Shown: positions 60,062-64,000 of the stretch, in pieces
Numbering within the stretch: position 1 is the stretch's first letter
Layout: every line of letters starts with the position of its first letter
From: Pyrinomonas methylaliphatogenes
GTDB taxonomy: Bacteria > Acidobacteriota > Blastocatellia > Pyrinomonadales > Pyrinomonadaceae
NCBI RefSeq assembly: GCF_000820845.2
Contig: NZ_CBXV010000004.1
Coordinates: 372,001 to 436,000, forward strand
Length of the DNA: 64,000 nucleotides
Reading direction: 5' to 3'
Made by a program: the position numbers and the translations under genes
The notes under the pieces: generated by a model
What the model was told of the DNA's origin: nothing
Databases searched by the model: none
Seen by the model: only the letters and a program-made list of their open reading frames with translations

Positions 60062-61333
60062 GTGCTGGAGAAGACTGACCGTTTGCTGCACGCCTTTGCG
60101 GCGTTGGCGGATTTGGGGCAGGAGATCGCGGATGCGCAGAACTTCGAAGAGATGGCGCGCGCCTCGCTCTATGTCGTGCTCGGCGCGCTCGCCATCCGGC
60201 GCGGCGCGCTCGCCATCTATGACCCGAATCTCGAACGGTTACGATTCGTCGCCGCGCGCGGCCTCCAAAGTGAGTTGGCGGAGGAGGCGCTCGATCGGGA
60301 GACGGCTTCGCGCTTGGGCGATGGGCCGACGCGCGGCATATGGCTCGCGAAAGCGAGGGATCTGCCGGCGTTGAAGGCTTTGGCGGCGGCGCGGTTCGAG
60401 TTGTTGATGCCGCTTGTCGTGCGCGGCGAGTTGATCGGCCTTCTCTTGCTGGGCGATAAGGCGAGCGGAGAGCCTTTGCGCGACGGCGATCGCGAGATCA
60501 TCGCGGCGATGGCGCGCCATATCGCCGTTGGGATTCACAATCATCGTTTGATGGCTGAAGTCAGATGTCGGGCCGATGAGAATCGCAAACTCTACGATGA
60601 TCTGCGAGAGCTTTACCACGACACGGTGCGCGCTTTTGCCGTCGCCATCGATTGTAAAGACGCCTACACGCGCGGCCACTCCGAACGGGTCGGAAAGTAT
60701 GCCGCGATCATCGCACGCGAACTCGGCTGGGATGATGATGCGGTCGAAGGGATCCGTGTCGCCGGATACCTTCACGACATAGGCAAACTGATCGTCGATC
60801 GCGAAGTGATGAATTCGCCGCGCAGGTTCTCAGCGCGCGACGTGCCGGAACTTCGGGAGCACACGATCGCTGGCTACGAGATCTTGACGCGCATCAAACA
60901 CCCTTATACGGATCTGCCATTGCTTGCGCGATACCATCACGAAAGGCTCGATGGGACCGGTTATCCCGAGGGTCTACAGGGCGATCAGATTCCCTTGGGG
61001 GCGAAGATCGTCGCGCTCGCCGATGCTTTCGACGCGATGACGACGGATCGCCCATACCGAAAGAGACGGCACTTCACCGAAATCATCGCCGAATTGAGGC
61101 GTTGTACCGGGACGCAGTTTGCCTGCGACGTCGTCTCGGCGCTCTGCCGTGCGCTATTGCGCGAAGTCGATGAGGCGTTGCGGAGTGGCGAGCGACGCAA
61201 GATATTCGACGAACTCGAATGGGATTACATACAACCGGAGCACACGCGCCCGTTGCTCGAGGCGCTTCTTACCGAAGCCCATCTTCCGCCCCAGTTTAAC
61301 GCTCCATCAGGCCTCGCCTGGGGGATCGAGTGA
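60062..61333 (+). CDS. GAF and HD-GYP c-di-GMP phosphodiesterase
   Basis: About 423 residues: N-terminal GAF domain (RGALAIYDPNLERLRFVAAR), then an HD-GYP domain with AFAVAIDCKDAYTRGHSERV, AGYLHDIGKLIVDREVMN, and RYHHERLDGTGYPEGLQGDQ. The HD-GYP family hydrolyses c-di-GMP. The start was set at GTG 60062 after AAAGGGGAG; a TTG at 60044 overlaps the STAS stop. It is the last of four tightly linked genes and would oppose the GGDEF protein at the start of the set. Confidence 0.9.
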   Translation: MLEKTDRLLHAFAALADLGQEIADAQNFEEMARASLYVVLGALAIRRGALAIYDPNLERLRFVAARGLQSELAEEALDRETASRLGDGPTRGIWLAKARDLPALKALAAARFELLMPLVVRGELIGLLLLGDKASGEPLRDGDREIIAAMARHIAVGIHNHRLMAEVRCRADENRKLYDDLRELYHDTVRAFAVAIDCKDAYTRGHSERVGKYAAIIARELGWDDDAVEGIRVAGYLHDIGKLIVDREVMNSPRRFSARDVPELREHTIAGYEILTRIKHPYTDLPLLARYHHERLDGTGYPEGLQGDQIPLGAKIVALADAFDAMTTDRPYRKRRHFTEIIAELRRCTGTQFACDVVSALCRALLREVDEALRSGERRKIFDELEWDYIQPEHTRPLLEALLTEAHLPPQFNAPSGLAWGIE

Positions 61334-61343
61334 GCGCTCGATC

Positions 61344-61370
61344 GCGCGCTTGTCGTATTGACAGGCGCGC
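61344..61370 (+). terminator. Hairpin after HD-GYP gene
   Basis: GCGCGCTTGTC pairs with GACAGGCGCGC (one mismatch) across a 5-nt loop, 11 bp after the HD-GYP stop. No U-run follows, so Rho-independent strength is uncertain; it ends the signalling gene set. Confidence 0.5.
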
Positions 61371-61504
61371 TTGCCCTATAGTAGCGTCTTTGTCTAGACG
61401 CGATGAGCTATAGATGGTGCGTAAGCGCTATTGTCGCCGATGGTCTGCCATCCGCTGAACCTGCGTCCCTTTTACCTCGACGAGCAAGGAGATAGTTTCG
61501 CGGT

Positions 61505-62458
61505 TTGAAGAAGGTAGCTCTTCCACCACGAGGAGTAGAGACCCTTTTCGGCGTCCATGACCAGAACATCAAGTATCTGGAGTCGCTGCTGGACGTGCGC
61601 GTGGACGCGCGCGGACAGGAGTTGATCGTAACGGGCGATCCACAGGATGTCGAGACGGTCGAGCGCATCTTGGAGGATTTCGCCGCGCTCATGACCGAGG
61701 GGCGATCGTTCACCGATCGCGAACTACGCGAAGCCTTCGCCCAGATCGCCGAAGATCGCGCCTACAGCCTGCGCGATTACTTCACCAAAGCGCGCTTCAA
61801 TCCGGCGGGCAAGAAACAGGTGGCGCCGAAATCGGCCAATCAACGCCGTTACATCGAGGCGATCCAAAAGAACGACATCGTCTTCGGCATAGGCGTCGCC
61901 GGAACGGGGAAGACGTATTTGGGAGTCGCAATGGCCGTGCAGGCGCTCATGCAGAAGCAGGTGAGCCGCATCATACTGGCGCGTCCGGCGGTGGAAGCGG
62001 GCGAAAAGCTCGGTTTCTTGCCCGGCGATTTGCAGGACAAGGTCGATCCCTACTTGCGCCCGCTCTATGATGCGCTCTTCGATCTGATCGATGCCGATCG
62101 CGTGACGCGCCTTATCGAGAAGAGGATCATCGAAGTCGCTCCGCTCGCTTTCATGAGGGGCAGAACCCTCTCTGATGCCTTCATCATCCTCGATGAGGCG
62201 CAGAACACGACGAGCGAGCAGATGAAGATGTTCCTGACGCGCATCGGCTTCGGATCGAAAGCCGTGATCACGGGCGACGTGACGCAAATAGATCTACCGG
62301 CAGGGAAACGGAGCGGATTGGTCGAAGCGCAGCGTGTGCTTTCCGGCATCGAGGGGATCGAGTTCGTCTATTTCACCGAAAAGGATGTCGTGCGGCATCG
62401 CCTGGTGCAGATGATCATCAAAGCTTACGAAGAGCATTCGAAGAAGAGTCAGCTTTGA
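61505..62458 (+). CDS. phoH: PhoH-family ATPase
   Basis: The 317-residue PhoH protein has an N-terminal KH-like region ([20 protein letters not shown]) and the P-loop [20 protein letters not shown]. Downstream are [20 protein letters not shown], the DE-x box [20 protein letters not shown], and [20 protein letters not shown]. It is a likely RNA helicase/NTPase in RNA processing, commonly next to ybeY, as here. The start is a TTG at 61505. Confidence 0.93.
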   Translation: MKKVALPPRGVETLFGVHDQNIKYLESLLDVRVDARGQELIVTGDPQDVETVERILEDFAALMTEGRSFTDRELREAFAQIAEDRAYSLRDYFTKARFNPAGKKQVAPKSANQRRYIEAIQKNDIVFGIGVAGTGKTYLGVAMAVQALMQKQVSRIILARPAVEAGEKLGFLPGDLQDKVDPYLRPLYDALFDLIDADRVTRLIEKRIIEVAPLAFMRGRTLSDAFIILDEAQNTTSEQMKMFLTRIGFGSKAVITGDVTQIDLPAGKRSGLVEAQRVLSGIEGIEFVYFTEKDVVRHRLVQMIIKAYEEHSKKSQL

Positions 62459-62510
62459 CCCTTTCGACCTTGCGGCGTGTGGTCCAGCGATGAGGATCCA
62501 GTCGTGAAGC

Positions 62511-62948
62511 ATGAGCCGAAACGTCGTCGAAGTCATCAACAGACAACGTCGTCGCTCGATGGATTGCGCATACTGGAGACGGTTTGCCGAACGCGCGCTC
62601 GACGCCATAGGGTTAGAGGGCGCGGTGGCGACGGTCGTCTTCGTCTCGGATCGCACGATCAAGCGTTTGAACCGGCAGTTCCGCGGGCGCGATGCGGCGA
62701 CCGATGTGCTTTCGTTCCCCATGGCTGAAGATCCGGTCGATCGGCGCCCTGAGGAGCCGCTCGGGGATGTGGTCGTCTCGGTCGAGCGGGCGGCGGAACA
62801 AGCGGCTGAACATGGTTTAAGCTTCGAACGCGAGGTGGCCCAGCTCATTCTGCACGGATTGCTGCACCTGTGCGGTTACGATCATGAGACGGATGATGGA
62901 GAGATGAACCGCTTAGAACTTCGCTTGCGCCGCCGCCTCCGCGTATGA
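62511..62948 (+). CDS. ybeY: Endoribonuclease YbeY
   Basis: The 145-residue protein has the UPF0054 signature: FRGRDAATDVLSFPMAED, PLGDVVVSVERA and the zinc motif LHGLLHLCGYDHETDDGEM (HGxLHLxGYDH). YbeY acts in rRNA maturation and ribosome quality control. It follows phoH by 52 bp. Confidence 0.95.
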   Translation: MSRNVVEVINRQRRRSMDCAYWRRFAERALDAIGLEGAVATVVFVSDRTIKRLNRQFRGRDAATDVLSFPMAEDPVDRRPEEPLGDVVVSVERAAEQAAEHGLSFEREVAQLILHGLLHLCGYDHETDDGEMNRLELRLRRRLRV

Positions 62949-62964
62949 TTCACCTGCGCAACGT

Positions 62965-64000
62965 ATGGAGATCGAGCTAGCCTTAACCGTGCTGTTCCTC
63001 GTTGCATTGGCCTTCCTCGCAACGATCGATATCGCCTTCAGTTGCCTGAGCGATGTGGGGCTCAGGCTCCTGTTGGCCGATCTCGAGGAGCGACCCAGTC
63101 GCGCGCGACTCTTCTTGAAGGAGATACTCGACGATCGCGCGCGTTTCCGCTTCACGCTCTCGACAACGATCCAGGTGCTCATCGTCTCGACGACGGTGCT
63201 CGTCACCTCGCTGGTCCTGCGATTCTATCCCTATCAAGGGTTCCTCGGCATCGCGTTCATCATCGCGCTCGCTCTAGCGCTCTCGTTTCGACAGATCATC
63301 CCGCGTCTGATCGCGCGTTACAGTCCAGAGCGGATCATCCTCTTTCTGCTGCCGGCGTTTCACCCGCTGTATCGCGCCCTCAGGTGGCTCCCGATGCCCG
63401 CTAATGGCGGATTGTCGCGCTGCCGACGAAAGGAGGCGGAGGACGAGGGCGAGACGATCGAGGATGAAGAGGACGATGACGAGATCCAGGCGCTCATCGA
63501 TGTCGGAGAGGAAGAAGGGATTTTAGAGGAAGAGGAGAGCAAGCTGATCCACTCGATCATCGAGTTCAGCGAAACGCGCGTGAGCGAAGTGATGACGCCG
63601 CGCACGGAGATCGTCGCGCTCCCGATCACCGCGACGGTTCGCGAAGCGCGCGATACGATCATCGCCTCAAAATATTCGCGCCTGCCCGTTTATCGCGATC
63701 AGATCGACAACATCGAGGGGATCATCTACGTGCGGGATCTGTTGCAATATTGGGCCGAAGGGCGCGAAGATGAAAAGATCGCCGCGCTCTTGCGCCAGGC
63801 CTATTTCGTGCCGGAAACGAAAGAGGTCGCGGATCTGCTCGAAGAGATGCAAAAGGCCCATGTCCAACTCGCGATCGTCATCGACGAATACGGAGGCGTC
63901 GCCGGGCTCGTGACGGTCGAAGACATACTCGAAGAGATCGTCGGCGAGATCGAGGATGAGGATACAAAGCGCGAGGGCGTCGATGAGATCATCGAAGAGG
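62965..64000 (+). CDS. CorC/HlyC-type CBS-domain membrane protein, truncated by window edge
   Basis: From ATG 62965 about 345 residues. A short CNNM-like membrane region comes first ([20 protein letters not shown], then [20 protein letters not shown] and [16 protein letters not shown]). A highly acidic linker ([17 protein letters not shown]) follows, then the CBS pair with [40 protein letters not shown] and [20 protein letters not shown]. This is the CorC/HlyC arrangement of divalent-ion transport or efflux proteins. Its C-terminal part lies outside the window. phoH-ybeY-corC is a common gene order. Confidence 0.88.
   Translation, partial: MEIELALTVLFLVALAFLATIDIAFSCLSDVGLRLLLADLEERPSRARLFLKEILDDRARFRFTLSTTIQVLIVSTTVLVTSLVLRFYPYQGFLGIAFIIALALALSFRQIIPRLIARYSPERIILFLLPAFHPLYRALRWLPMPANGGLSRCRRKEAEDEGETIEDEEDDDEIQALIDVGEEEGILEEEESKLIHSIIEFSETRVSEVMTPRTEIVALPITATVREARDTIIASKYSRLPVYRDQIDNIEGIIYVRDLLQYWAEGREDEKIAALLRQAYFVPETKEVADLLEEMQKAHVQLAIVIDEYGGVAGLVTVEDILEEIVGEIEDEDTKREGVDEIIEE

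Overview
The window reads as ordinary chromosome of a Gram-negative, menaquinone- or ubiquinone-using, moderately GC-rich bacterium. LpxC implies lipid A. TonB, the Mre/RodA/PBP2 rod system, PP2C/Hanks-type kinase signalling, CadC-type TPR regulators and secreted amidohydrolase/CocE/prolyl oligopeptidase enzymes are together typical of Acidobacteriota, most likely class Blastocatellia. That placement is inference from gene content, not from a marker alignment. No rRNA, tRNA, cas gene, complete insertion sequence or phage module was seen.

Layout. 1-569: start of a secreted S9-type peptidase (minus). 570-4213: a phenylacetyl-CoA epoxidase operon with unusually split subunits (paaA, paaD N-half, two short PaaB-like genes, paaC, paaD zinc ribbon) and a TetR regulator, driven from a promoter whose spacer holds a perfect palindromic operator. 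4240-12553: ppc, menG/ubiE, an M16-like protein, a zinc-ribbon TonB and a class I aminotransferase. 12554-14412: accessory patch with a leaderless, truncated PIN toxin, its antitoxin-like partner and gene remnants. 14413-23964: Lys-rich small protein, coaD, then rodA-mrdA-mreD-mreC-mreB, a GGDEF protein and a FecR protein. 24398-28973: two secreted amidohydrolases and a CocE/NonD hydrolase. 28974-31931: accessory patch with a broken fic gene and an AbiE-like pair. 31932-36048: oligopeptidase B-like enzyme and a winged-helix/TPR regulator. 36100-38155: decayed genes (SnoaL-like, cytochrome c, BBE-domain remnant). 38196-42218: kinase, frameshifted trypsin-like protease, second kinase with PEGA-like tail, PP2C phosphatase. 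42243-48527: lpxC, polA, response regulator, folD, coaE. 48866-55145: complete oligopeptide ABC transporter oppABCDF. 55408-61333: tightly packed PocR/GAF/GGDEF, AAA-RsbW-like, STAS and GAF/HD-GYP genes, which look like a c-di-GMP circuit linked to partner switching. 61505-64000: phoH, ybeY, corC-like.

The most unusual signal is not a gene. At seven places the sequence has the form repeat - unique spacer - repeat: a unit of about 30-40 bp is present twice, 66-74 bp apart, leaving 32-37 bp between. The repeated sequence differs from locus to locus, but the geometry is nearly constant. In the fic gene it can be seen directly that one spacer plus one duplicated 31-bp target was inserted into a formerly continuous reading frame. 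This geometry matches what Cas1-Cas2 would leave if it integrated spacers outside a CRISPR array, making scattered single-spacer 'neo-CRISPR' loci. That mechanism is a hypothesis; the repeats themselves are directly visible.
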